A stretch of DNA of 64,000 bases, taken from positions 14,199-78,198 of the forward strand of contig CAWUUH010000010.1 in the NCBI GenBank assembly GCA_963925735.1, read 5' to 3'. Made by a program: the position numbers and the translations under genes. This DNA comes from UBA4582 sp013204195 (GTDB lineage Bacteria; Pseudomonadota; Gammaproteobacteria; Pseudomonadales; Azotimanducaceae). The notes under the pieces were generated by a model, which made no database searches, had not been told where the DNA came from, and saw only the letters and a list, made by a program, of their open reading frames with translations. Below are positions 8,458-16,587 of the stretch, in pieces (position 1 is the first letter of the stretch; each line of letters opens with the position of its first letter).

Positions 8458-9321
8458 CTAAGAATCAAAGTCAGACTCAGCCTCTTGCAGACGCTCCAAC
8501 CGCTCCATCTCTTCCATTCTGACCGCGTCTATCTCGGCCATCACGGCATCAACATCTGCCAACTCGGTACTTTCCTCGAACACACCGGTTAGCGGGGTAT
8601 CTGGCTCAAGCGCACCCTCTTCGTAAAGCGCCCACAACTCTTGAGCATAGCGGGTATCGAGCAGTTCCGGCGCAAACAGCCCGTAATAACCCGTGATATT
8701 ACCCACATCCCGAGCCAACATCGCCTCGGCGTGGTTATTTCCCGCAGCATCAACTACCTGCGGCAGGTCTATAATCACGGGGCCATCGGGGTCGACCAGG
8801 ACATTAAATTCGGAAAGGTCGCCATGAATCACACCCGCACAGAGCATAAGCTGAACGTAATGCATCATCACTGCATGATCTCGAAGGGCCTCTTCTCGAG
8901 TGAAGGTCACCTCACTTAATCGCGGCGCAACGCTGCCTTCGGCATCAAAGATCATCTCCATCAACAGCACACCATCAACGCAACTGTAAGGCACAGGCAC
9001 TCGCACGCCGACACTCGCCAATAGCTTTAATGCATCCACTTCAGCAGTCTGCCAGGTTTCTTCCTGCTGCTGCCGACCAAACTTCGAGCCCTTCTCCATC
9101 GCGCGAGCCCGTCGCGTATTCCGCACTTTACGGCCTTCCTGATAAGTAACCGCTTGCTTAAAGCCACGTTTATTGGCTTCCTTATACACTTTTGCACAGC
9201 GCACCTCGGCGCCGCAGCGAACGATAAAGACATCCGCTTCCTTACCACTCATCAATCGACCCTGAACCTCATCGATCAAGCCGTCTTCCAGCAATGGCTG
9301 GAGTCGTTTCGGAATTTTCAT
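8458..9321 (-). CDS. RIO1-like serine protein kinase (PA4780 family)
   Basis: The 287-residue protein carries the RIO kinase core. An atypical nucleotide loop lies in SGKEADVFIVRCG, followed by the ATP-binding Lys in CAKVYKE. The catalytic loop is HGDLSEFNVLVD, with Asp and Asn, and the metal-binding Asp is in IIDLPQVVD. The C-terminus is acidic. RIO-type kinases autophosphorylate on serine; bacterial members are poorly understood, and the PA4780 group is widespread in Pseudomonas-like bacteria. It is a single gene followed by a terminator hairpin. The start ATG is preceded by AAGAGGTTGC on the minus strand, giving a usable ribosome binding site. Confidence 0.88.
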   Translation of the reverse strand: MKIPKRLQPLLEDGLIDEVQGRLMSGKEADVFIVRCGAEVRCAKVYKEANKRGFKQAVTYQEGRKVRNTRRARAMEKGSKFGRQQQEETWQTAEVDALKLLASVGVRVPVPYSCVDGVLLMEMIFDAEGSVAPRLSEVTFTREEALRDHAVMMHYVQLMLCAGVIHGDLSEFNVLVDPDGPVIIDLPQVVDAAGNNHAEAMLARDVGNITGYYGLFAPELLDTRYAQELWALYEEGALEPDTPLTGVFEESTELADVDAVMAEIDAVRMEEMERLERLQEAESDFDS

Positions 9322-9539
9322 GCAACCTCTTAACTATAGTTTTATAACCGAAATCACCGTTCACATTGACAACAGGCGCGCGCCCACAGCGCGGAGCGCG
9401 ACAATGTTATGGGGATTATCACACAATGACGGCCATCATGCGTTACTCATGATGAATTTGACTATTAGTCAATGAAACAGCGAATTAATTTCATTTTATG
9501 TTAAGACGCGGACAAGCCCCCGGCAGATGCACCATTGCG

Positions 9540-9559
9540 GAGCCGGTAATTACCGGCTC
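9540..9559. repeat. Perfect 20-base palindrome between two minus-strand genes
   Basis: GAGCCGGTAA is followed directly by its reverse complement, with no loop, 49-68 bases past the stop of the acyl-CoA dehydrogenase gene. There is no T run on either strand, so it is a weak candidate terminator. A dimeric regulator site serving the RIO kinase promoter region is equally possible. Confidence 0.5.
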
Positions 9560-9607
9560 GCGGGGCTTTCAGCCCATCAAACAAGGCTAATCCGCGCCTG
9601 AATGCGG

Positions 9608-10744
9608 CTAAAAATCAAGCAGCTGCGCGTAACGGTTCCGATGAAATGCCTGATTGCCATAGGCGCTCTCTACCGCCCGTGCGCGCTTGAGGTAGAACCC
9701 CGCATCAAAATCATCGGTCATACCAATACCTCCATGAATCTGGATTAACTCGTTGGACATATGATGCAGGAACGCGCCAGCCTTACATTTCGACAGAGAA
9801 CACAATTGTGCCTGGCTCTGTGCCTCCCCATCAATACCCTGCAGTGCGGCCTCAACGCAGGAACGAGTTAACTCCATCTCTGAAAACAGGATGGCTGCCC
9901 GATGACCCAATGCCTGAAACGCGCCGATCACCTGACCGAACTGAACCCGGGTCTTCAGGTAATCCAGGTTCATTGCAAACGCCTGCGACGCCGTTCCCAG
10001 CATCTCCGCCGCCAGCCCTGCTCGACCCCGATCCAATATCTCTGTCAGCAAGTCAGCACCCTGATCTCGCTCGCCGAGGATCGCGTCCTCGCCAACGAGA
10101 ACATCCTCGAAATCAATATTGGCATAGCCACGACTATCCGCGGTTTTGAGTACCTGCCGAGTGATACCGGCAGTGGCCGCAGGCAGTAAAAACAAGGTGA
10201 TACCTTTTGCATCGCCTGCAGAACCGCTGGTGCGAGTCGCAACGATTAGAGCCGTTGCAGCACCGCCCTCGAGCACCATCGTCTTGCGGCCAGTTAAGCT
10301 GAAGCCCTCAGCGGTTTTTGTTGCACCTAGCATCATCGCATTGGGAGCATGTCTGGGACCTTCATCTACTGCCAGGGTCAAAATTTCAGAGCCGTCGACG
10401 ATTTTAGGTAACCAAGCCTGTTTTTGAGCTTCAGTACCACCCAGCAATAGCGCCGATGCGCCCACCAGCGCCGAAGCCAGCAATGGCGAGGCAGTCAGTT
10501 GCTTGCCAGTCTCTTCCAGCACAATGCCAAATGTCAGGTAGCCGAGATCCGAACCACCATATTGCTCAGGCACTATTATTCCGGTCCAGCCCATGTCGAC
10601 CATGGCCTGCCATGTTTCCGCCTGAAAACCTTGCTCGATACCGCTGTCGCGCATCGCTCGAAACTTGGCGACCGGTGCCTGCTCAGTGACCCAGGACTGC
10701 GCCTGGTCTTTGATCATAGTTTGTTCTTCTGTTAATGCTGCCAT
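9608..10744 (-). CDS. Acyl-CoA dehydrogenase, smaller partner of a pair
   Basis: This 378-residue flavoprotein belongs to the acyl-CoA dehydrogenase family: an N-terminal helical domain with WTGIIVPEQYGGSDLG, a beta domain, and a C-terminal helical domain with VQFGQVIGAFQALGHRAA and IQIHGGIGMTDDFDAGFYLKR. It should introduce a 2,3 double bond into a CoA thioester and pass electrons to ETF. It lies 27 bases downstream of a second, larger acyl-CoA dehydrogenase gene. Such adjacent unequal pairs often form alpha2beta2 enzymes in steroid or branched side-chain degradation; that is inference here. Confidence 0.9.
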   Translation of the reverse strand: MAALTEEQTMIKDQAQSWVTEQAPVAKFRAMRDSGIEQGFQAETWQAMVDMGWTGIIVPEQYGGSDLGYLTFGIVLEETGKQLTASPLLASALVGASALLLGGTEAQKQAWLPKIVDGSEILTLAVDEGPRHAPNAMMLGATKTAEGFSLTGRKTMVLEGGAATALIVATRTSGSAGDAKGITLFLLPAATAGITRQVLKTADSRGYANIDFEDVLVGEDAILGERDQGADLLTEILDRGRAGLAAEMLGTASQAFAMNLDYLKTRVQFGQVIGAFQALGHRAAILFSEMELTRSCVEAALQGIDGEAQSQAQLCSLSKCKAGAFLHHMSNELIQIHGGIGMTDDFDAGFYLKRARAVESAYGNQAFHRNRYAQLLDF

Positions 10745-10771
10745 CCTGATGACTTCCTTAATTTGTAGGGA

Positions 10772-11992
10772 TCAGCCCTTTTGGGTATTTTCCGGGAGAC
10801 CTAAAATATTTTTCGAGATGATATTGTTTTGCACCTCAAATGAACCCCCATAGATCGACATGGCCTTGCCGGACAGCCAGTTGCGGACAGTGGTAAGCTC
10901 CGCATCATTGAAACCATCGCCTTCCCAGCCGAGTCCGCTATGCCCCATTAACTCAAGGGTCAATTCAGATTGAGTTTGGGCAACATGCGTGGCTGAGTTT
11001 TTCAGTATTGACGCCGACGCACTGACCTCGACATTTCCTCGGGCCTCTGCAGTAATACGACTGATGGTTAAACCATGCGCCTGAGCATCCATTAAGTGGT
11101 TTGCCAATCGCAAACGCAGATCCGCATCATCCAGACGCCCCTCGGCATCTGTACCCACATAGCGCTTCGCCATGTCCTGCAACGCCTCTGACTTGCCACC
11201 ACCGGTATTCCGTGCCCCGGTTTGGCTCGCGCGTTCGTGTTGAAGCAAGCGTTTACCAACACTCCAGCCGTCATTCAGATTGCCCAGCATATCGGTCTTG
11301 TCGGCTCGAGCATCAGTGAAGAAGGTCTCACAAAAAGGTGATGCACCGGCGATCAGCTTGATCGGTCGTGTTTCGATACCAGGCTGATCCATTTTCAACA
11401 TCAGAAAACTAATCCCGTTACGCTTCTTCGCCTTACTATCGGTACGCACAAGCGCCCCACACCATTGAGAAATATCGGCCCCCGAGGTCCAGACCTTTTG
11501 ACCATTGACCACCCAGCAATCGCCCTGATCTTCAGCTTTGGTCGCCAGCGAGGCTAAGTCAGAGCCTGCATTCGGCTCCGAATAACCCAAGCACCAGCGT
11601 ATTTCACCACGACACATGGGTGGCAGGTGGCGTTTCTTCTGGTCCTCGGTGCCGTATTCAAGAATCGTCGGACCCACCATCGTCACGCCCATGCCCGCTA
11701 ACACGATAATCGGGTTGAAAGCACCGAGCCGACTCATTTCTTCGTGTAATACTTTGGTCTGAATATGGTCAAGACCGCCGCCGCCATACTGGCTGGGCCA
11801 AGTGGGTGTACCCCAGCCTTTCGCTCCCAACCGCTGTTGCCAGAGCGAAGCATCGGCCTGCAGTGGCCCGGTATATTCTCCATAACCTAACAGCTCAACG
11901 CCTTTACCGCTTAGCCCTGGCGGGAAATTTTCCTCTAACCAGCCTCGTACTGAGAGGCGAAATGCCTCCTGCTCGTCATTAAGTTCAACCAT
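10772..11992 (-). CDS. Acyl-CoA dehydrogenase, larger partner of a pair
   Basis: The 406-residue protein has the full acyl-CoA dehydrogenase layout. FAD/substrate motifs are visible as WCLGYSEPNAGSDLASL and VWTSGADISQWC, and the end reads MSIYGGSFEVQNNIISKNIL. The residue used as catalytic base in medium-chain enzymes (Glu in YEGT) is Gly in YGGS, so the base must lie elsewhere or in the partner subunit. It is the first gene of a two-gene minus-strand unit with the 378-residue dehydrogenase. The start ATG 11992 is followed by a typical N-terminus (MVELNDEQEAFRLSVRGWL). Confidence 0.9.
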   Translation of the reverse strand: MVELNDEQEAFRLSVRGWLEENFPPGLSGKGVELLGYGEYTGPLQADASLWQQRLGAKGWGTPTWPSQYGGGGLDHIQTKVLHEEMSRLGAFNPIIVLAGMGVTMVGPTILEYGTEDQKKRHLPPMCRGEIRWCLGYSEPNAGSDLASLATKAEDQGDCWVVNGQKVWTSGADISQWCGALVRTDSKAKKRNGISFLMLKMDQPGIETRPIKLIAGASPFCETFFTDARADKTDMLGNLNDGWSVGKRLLQHERASQTGARNTGGGKSEALQDMAKRYVGTDAEGRLDDADLRLRLANHLMDAQAHGLTISRITAEARGNVEVSASASILKNSATHVAQTQSELTLELMGHSGLGWEGDGFNDAELTTVRNWLSGKAMSIYGGSFEVQNNIISKNILGLPENTQKG

Positions 11993-12404
11993 GTCTACAC
12001 GCTCCAGTTTCTGTTATTTATATGTCGCACCAGCGGATTCATTCTTATACGTCTAACAATATATTAAAGGATTAATTGGCGAAATCTATTTGCCGGAAAA
12101 GTCGCGTCATTCATCAATGACGTCCTCCGCTAGCCAGAAACGCACTGTACCCTAGACGCGGCCAAAACATCAAATTTGGCCACATCACTAGGTCGTCACG
12201 GTACTATTTAGCCTGCCTGCTTCAAAACCATGCCCACCAGCAAAATGAGTTCAGCGTTGGCAGACGCTATCTTTATTTAGCAACAGGCGGCTTGAGTCAG
12301 ACCGGATTCTGGGTAAGTATGATCACGACAAAGTAAAACACCGCAACTACCGGACATCCCGTGCCGTATTGCAGTCACTCACCTTCGCAATAAAAGAGAG
12401 AACC
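11993..12404. other. Intergenic region between divergent catabolic genes
   Basis: About 410 bases separate the acyl-CoA dehydrogenase pair from the SDR gene. I see no credible ORF or strong hairpin. It presumably holds two divergent promoters, and an AAAGAGAG ribosome binding site precedes the SDR ATG at 12405. Confidence 0.5.
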
Positions 12405-13166
12405 ATGGAAATTAAAGATCACAACGCAATTATCGTCGGTGGCGCATCAGGCATGGCCCTTGCGACAGCTGAATTATGGGTGGAGAAAGGCGGAAAACTT
12501 GCCATACTGGATTTACCCACCTCCGATGGTGCGGCGGTCGCTGAGCGTTTGGGCGCCACTTTCCATCCGTGCAACGTCATGGACTTTGAAGGCACAGAGG
12601 CGGCTATTAATGCCGCTGTAGAGCAACTCGGCGGGGTTCATTTTGTGTGTAACACCGCCGGCGGTGGCCTCGCTAAACGCACAGTTTCCAGGGATGGCGC
12701 TCACCCGTTAGCAGACTTTCAACGAGTCATTAACCTGAATTTGATTTCCGCATTCAATATTTCCCGGCTGACAGCAGAAAAAATGGGCACCAATGAGCCC
12801 AACGAGGATGGTGAGCGGGGCGTGATCATCAATACGGCATCCATTGCTGCATTCGAGGGCCAAATTGGCCAGGTGGCTTACTCCGCGGCTAAAGGTGGCA
12901 TCGCGGCAATGACACTGACCATGGCCCGAGATCTTGGCAGCATGGGCGTACGGGTAATGACGATTGCCCCTAGCCTGTTTAGTACCGGCATCACCAAAGG
13001 CATTCCTGAGGCAGCCTCACAGAACCTGGTTAAAGACGCCGCCTTTCCGAAGCGAATGGGCCGTCCGGTAGAGTATGCCAAGATGGCTGTCGCCATCTAT
13101 GAAAACTGTATGATGAACGGCAGCACCATTCGAGTCGACGCTGGCGTGCGTTTCGCCCCCAAGTAA
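12405..13166 (+). CDS. SDR family oxidoreductase (type II 3-hydroxyacyl-CoA dehydrogenase-like)
   Basis: This 253-residue classical short-chain dehydrogenase has the NAD-binding GGASGMA near residue 11, the structural NTAGGG, a catalytic Ser in IINTASIAAFEG and YSAAK as the YxxxK pair. The C-terminal GSTIRVDAGVRFAPK, and the run of residues between catalytic sites, resemble HSD10-type 3-hydroxyacyl-CoA dehydrogenases. I took ATG 12405, preceded by AAAGAGAG, over an upstream in-frame start at 12369. Its position beside two acyl-CoA dehydrogenases supports a beta-oxidation step. It is convergent with the MBL gene. Confidence 0.88.
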   Translation: MEIKDHNAIIVGGASGMALATAELWVEKGGKLAILDLPTSDGAAVAERLGATFHPCNVMDFEGTEAAINAAVEQLGGVHFVCNTAGGGLAKRTVSRDGAHPLADFQRVINLNLISAFNISRLTAEKMGTNEPNEDGERGVIINTASIAAFEGQIGQVAYSAAKGGIAAMTLTMARDLGSMGVRVMTIAPSLFSTGITKGIPEAASQNLVKDAAFPKRMGRPVEYAKMAVAIYENCMMNGSTIRVDAGVRFAPK

Positions 13167-13178
13167 GTCGAGTGACTC

Positions 13179-13206
13179 GCGGGCTCAGCCTATCAGGTGG
13201 GCCCGC
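13179..13206. terminator. Hairpin between convergent SDR and MBL genes
   Basis: GCGGGCTCA at 13179-13187 pairs with TGGGCCCGC at 13198-13206, with one G-T pair and a further CCT/AGG inside. It sits between two convergent stop codons and could end both transcripts. There is no T run, so Rho may be needed. Confidence 0.5.
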
Positions 13207-13227
13207 ATCAACTCGAACAACAAACGG

Positions 13228-14283
13228 TTACGCCTGGCGCCACCAGGCAACGCCATCAGCGTCCACTTCGACTTTCAGCATTCTGCGCTCGAGCGCGCAA
13301 TGCAGATGCGCGATGGCCTCACCGGTTGCGGGAAAGTAAGTCCAATCTGTGATCTTGCTGCGAAACAATGCAGGAAACACATCAACGGCGCGTTTCGGCT
13401 CTGCACATAAATCATAGAGCTTTAAAAGTGCGACTTCGTGCCAGTCGATTAACGCGGTTAGTCGCTCATGAACACCGGTATAGATACTTTCATGGGCAGG
13501 CAAAACCATTAAATCTGGCGGCAAGTACTCCCTGAACCGAATACAGGAGTTAATCCAGTCTTTCAACGGATTAGCCTGCGGCTCCGAGGGCTGGACCCCA
13601 ACATTAGGCGTGATCTTCGGTAGCAGTTGGTCACCACCGATAATGATCTTGAGCTCTGGACAATATAAACAGACATGCTCCGGCGCATGGCCATGGCCGA
13701 TCAATGCTCGCCACTCACGACCGCCTATATCAATATACTGGCCATCTTTGATACGTCGATAACCTGCCGGTAGCGGCGTAATATTGGCACCGAACTGGCC
13801 GAATCGACTGCGATATCGATCTAGGCGAGCCTCATCAAAGCCCGCCTGCCGATAAAATTTGATGGCGTCATCCGGCACGTCGGAAGGTCCATCGGCCGCC
13901 ATCACCTTACACATATAGAAATCACTGCGACTCATCCATAGCTCACAACCCCATTGACGACAGAGCCACCCGGCATTACCCGTATGATCTGCGTGCAAGT
14001 GCGTCGCGATCACTCGGATAACAGGCAGCCCGCCAAGATGTTGCTTAAAAATGGCCTGCCAGTCCTGCTGAACATCTGGTGAATTCAGACCCGTATCAAC
14101 AATCGTCCAGCCATCATGATCTTTCAGCAACCAGACGTTGATGTGATTCAGGCGCCCACCCATAGGTAAGCGCGCCCAATAACAACCCTCGGCGACCTTT
14201 GTCACTTCGCCACTACCCGGCGCCTGGTCTTCAAAATAATAGGTCAAGGGGTCAAAACCCCGACGAGACATGTTATCCACCAC
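13228..14283 (-). CDS. MBL-fold metallohydrolase
   Basis: The 351-residue protein has the metallo-beta-lactamase signature THLHADHTG near residue 90, a following HGHAPEH and a later PAHE histidine, so a two-metal hydrolase site is complete. The long C-terminal helical part (HEVALLKLYDLCAEPKRAVDVFPALF) matches the LACTB2/glyoxalase-II-like branch, often acting on thioesters or lactones. The start is GTG 14283 or GTG 14280, since AAGGAAGG lies just upstream; ATG 14271 is too far from it. It is convergent with the SDR gene. Acyl-CoA thioester hydrolysis fits the neighbourhood but is inferred. Confidence 0.85.
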   Translation of the reverse strand: MVDNMSRRGFDPLTYYFEDQAPGSGEVTKVAEGCYWARLPMGGRLNHINVWLLKDHDGWTIVDTGLNSPDVQQDWQAIFKQHLGGLPVIRVIATHLHADHTGNAGWLCRQWGCELWMSRSDFYMCKVMAADGPSDVPDDAIKFYRQAGFDEARLDRYRSRFGQFGANITPLPAGYRRIKDGQYIDIGGREWRALIGHGHAPEHVCLYCPELKIIIGGDQLLPKITPNVGVQPSEPQANPLKDWINSCIRFREYLPPDLMVLPAHESIYTGVHERLTALIDWHEVALLKLYDLCAEPKRAVDVFPALFRSKITDWTYFPATGEAIAHLHCALERRMLKVEVDADGVAWWRQA

Positions 14284-14446
14284 GACGGCCTTCCTTACTT
14301 TGATAAAGATATTAATAAAGCGACAGAATTTGCACTAAGCCGCGATGATTCACAACTGAATTAGATCAGCGGCTAATTTCACTACCTGCATGGCTCGCAC
14401 CATCGATGACACCGCCAAAATGGGTCCGCAAAAAACCGCGAAATCG

Positions 14447-15187
14447 TTATTCGACGGGGGCTTGAGGACGACTGCTCGCCAGAAACCGAAGTATCCAGGC
14501 AGCGATCAGTGGCTGGTCTGTTAGCACATTTAGCGAGGCGATCCCCGCGCTGAATTTTTCAGCACCGAGCATTTCCTGGCGCAACTCCATCAGGCCCTGT
14601 GAGTATTCCTTGATGAATTCCGGGTGCCCCTGCAGAGCCAGCATATGCTCGCCGACCGTGAACATAGCATTCGGGCAATTATCGCTGCTCGCCAGCAGGG
14701 TGGCGCCTGGCGGCAGCTTGCTCACCTGATCTTTGTGGGAGTACAGTAGTGCAAATTGATTCGCGACGGGTCTCATGAACTTGGCCTTGGTCAGCACTTC
14801 CGCGTCATGTACGCCAACCCGCCAGCCCACGTCGGCAGGTTCGGTCTTGCCCCCTAAGGCTTCTGCCATCATCTGGTGACCGAAGCAAATACCCACTGTC
14901 GGTGTTTTGGTTTTATCCAGCTCAACCACAAACTCGCGCAATCGATGAATCCAGGGCTCATCGTCATAAACACTTTTTTTGCTGCCAGTGATGATATAGC
15001 CATCGCAATCGCCGATGCCTTCGGGATATTGGCCGTGTTCAACATCGAAGGCAATAAACTCAAGTGTATCGTCGCCTTCGAGCTGCGTGGCTGCGCTTAG
15101 AACTCGAGATACCATTTCCGGATACTCGCCGAAATCAATTTGAAACTGCTCGAGGACAGAATCTGCTTTTAGAATGCCGATTTTCAA
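14447..15187 (-). CDS. Class I glutamine amidotransferase (GMP synthase-like)
   Basis: This 246-residue stand-alone class I GATase has the nucleophile Cys101 in GICFGHQMMAEALGG and the His-Glu pair in LQGHPEF near residue 187. It hydrolyses glutamine, or a gamma-glutamyl compound, through a Cys-His-Glu triad. It is the last gene of a minus-strand operon, 26 bases after a glutamine synthetase-like ligase. In gamma-glutamyl amine pathways such as Puu, a ligase and a gamma-glutamyl hydrolase (PuuD, also class I GATase fold) work in sequence, so a hydrolase of a gamma-glutamyl intermediate is a reasonable guess. Confidence 0.85.
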   Translation of the reverse strand: MKIGILKADSVLEQFQIDFGEYPEMVSRVLSAATQLEGDDTLEFIAFDVEHGQYPEGIGDCDGYIITGSKKSVYDDEPWIHRLREFVVELDKTKTPTVGICFGHQMMAEALGGKTEPADVGWRVGVHDAEVLTKAKFMRPVANQFALLYSHKDQVSKLPPGATLLASSDNCPNAMFTVGEHMLALQGHPEFIKEYSQGLMELRQEMLGAEKFSAGIASLNVLTDQPLIAAWILRFLASSRPQAPVE

Positions 15188-15213
15188 TACTTGCTCCGCC
15201 AGCTATGCCGCGC

Positions 15214-16587
15214 CTAAATAATTTCGAAATAGCGTTGTAGTTGCCAGTCAGTCACCTGCTTTTCGTACTGCCGGACTTCCCAGTCTCGACTAGCAACAAA
15301 GTGCTCAACAAAGGGCTCGCCAAATAGATTTTTTGCCGCTTCCGACTTTGCCAAGGCTCGATTTGCATCTCGCAAATTCGTTGGAAATTGCCAATCCGGC
15401 GGCAGCTGATCTTGGATGGCATAGGCATCACCCACGACAGGGGCCGTCAATTCAAGCCTTTCCTCAATGCCGAGCAATCCAGCCCCCAGAGTCGCTGCAG
15501 CCACGAGATAAGGGTTCGCATCAGCCGAGCCAACCCTAAATTCAACTCGCTGACTTTTTGCGGAACCAGGAATCACTCGCAATGCAGTGGTGCGATTTTC
15601 GACACCCCATGTCGCTGCCGTTGGTGCCCAAGCCCCTTTTACCAGCCGTGTGTAGCTGTTAATCGTCGGCGAAGTGATCGCCAACAATTGGCGCAAATAT
15701 TTTTGCTGACCCGCAACATAAAATTGTTGTATTTCGCTCATAGAGTGTGGCGCATTTGCATCAAAAAACGCGCTCTCGCCATTATCTAAATGTTGTAGCG
15801 ATTGATGACAGTGACCACTCTGGCCTGGGTAATCCAGGGACCATTTGGCCATAAACGTCGCAACTAGCCCTTTCCGTTGAAAGAAAGATTTCACAAACGT
15901 TTTGAACATTATCGCCTTATCCACAGCCGCCAACGCATCATCGACAGCGATAGCCCCCTCCCAGACACCGGGACCTGTTTCACAGTGCAGGCACTCCAAA
16001 GCAAAGTCATGAGCGCTGCAATAGTCCATTAACTCATTAAACAGATCAGCGTGAGTATTCGTCCTAAGCACTGAATAACCGAAATTTCCAGGCGACAGAG
16101 GCACCAGGTTGCGATAATTTTTTTCGCGTATTGAATGGGGGGTTTCATCGAATACGAAAAACTCATATTCGAATGCCAATTTCGCACTGAAGCCCGCCAA
16201 CTGCGCTCGACTCAAGACCGCCTTGAGCCGACTGCGGGGGCAAATAGAATGTAACTCTTGCTGATCCCGAGTGACAAAATCGCCTAGGAAAAACGGTATA
16301 TTACCTTCATCCAAAAGCCTTCGCTCAGTCGTTAGATCCAACCGAACCAATGCGTCGGGATAGGCCGTATGCCAACCGGTGAAGGCCGCATTATCATAAA
16401 GCTGGTCGTCGACATCCCAACCGAGTACGCAGTCACAAAAACCCGAGGTGCCGTCAGCGATGGCGGCGAACTTCTCCAGACTGATATATTTACCGCGCAA
16501 CACTCCATCTATGTCACAGACAGCAAACTTTACTCTTTTAATGCCCTCACTCTGGTACTGGGCAATAAGATCAGACGCGTCTTTCAT
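15214..16587 (-). CDS. Glutamine synthetase family ligase (PuuA/GlnA-like)
   Basis: The 457-residue protein has the two glutamine synthetase domains: an N-terminal beta-grasp with VKFAVCDIDGVLRGKYI, then the catalytic domain with FEYEFFVFD, the SGHCHQS ATP/metal segment, WGVENRTTALRV and a late EFRVGSADANPYL. It should join glutamate to ammonia or an amine with ATP. The tyrosine adenylylation loop of GlnA is not evident, and the context (symporter, GATase) fits a catabolic gamma-glutamyl-amine ligase rather than the main GlnA. Its start overlaps the symporter stop by four bases (ATGA), indicating coupled translation. Confidence 0.88.
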   Translation of the reverse strand: MKDASDLIAQYQSEGIKRVKFAVCDIDGVLRGKYISLEKFAAIADGTSGFCDCVLGWDVDDQLYDNAAFTGWHTAYPDALVRLDLTTERRLLDEGNIPFFLGDFVTRDQQELHSICPRSRLKAVLSRAQLAGFSAKLAFEYEFFVFDETPHSIREKNYRNLVPLSPGNFGYSVLRTNTHADLFNELMDYCSAHDFALECLHCETGPGVWEGAIAVDDALAAVDKAIMFKTFVKSFFQRKGLVATFMAKWSLDYPGQSGHCHQSLQHLDNGESAFFDANAPHSMSEIQQFYVAGQQKYLRQLLAITSPTINSYTRLVKGAWAPTAATWGVENRTTALRVIPGSAKSQRVEFRVGSADANPYLVAAATLGAGLLGIEERLELTAPVVGDAYAIQDQLPPDWQFPTNLRDANRALAKSEAAKNLFGEPFVEHFVASRDWEVRQYEKQVTDWQLQRYFEII

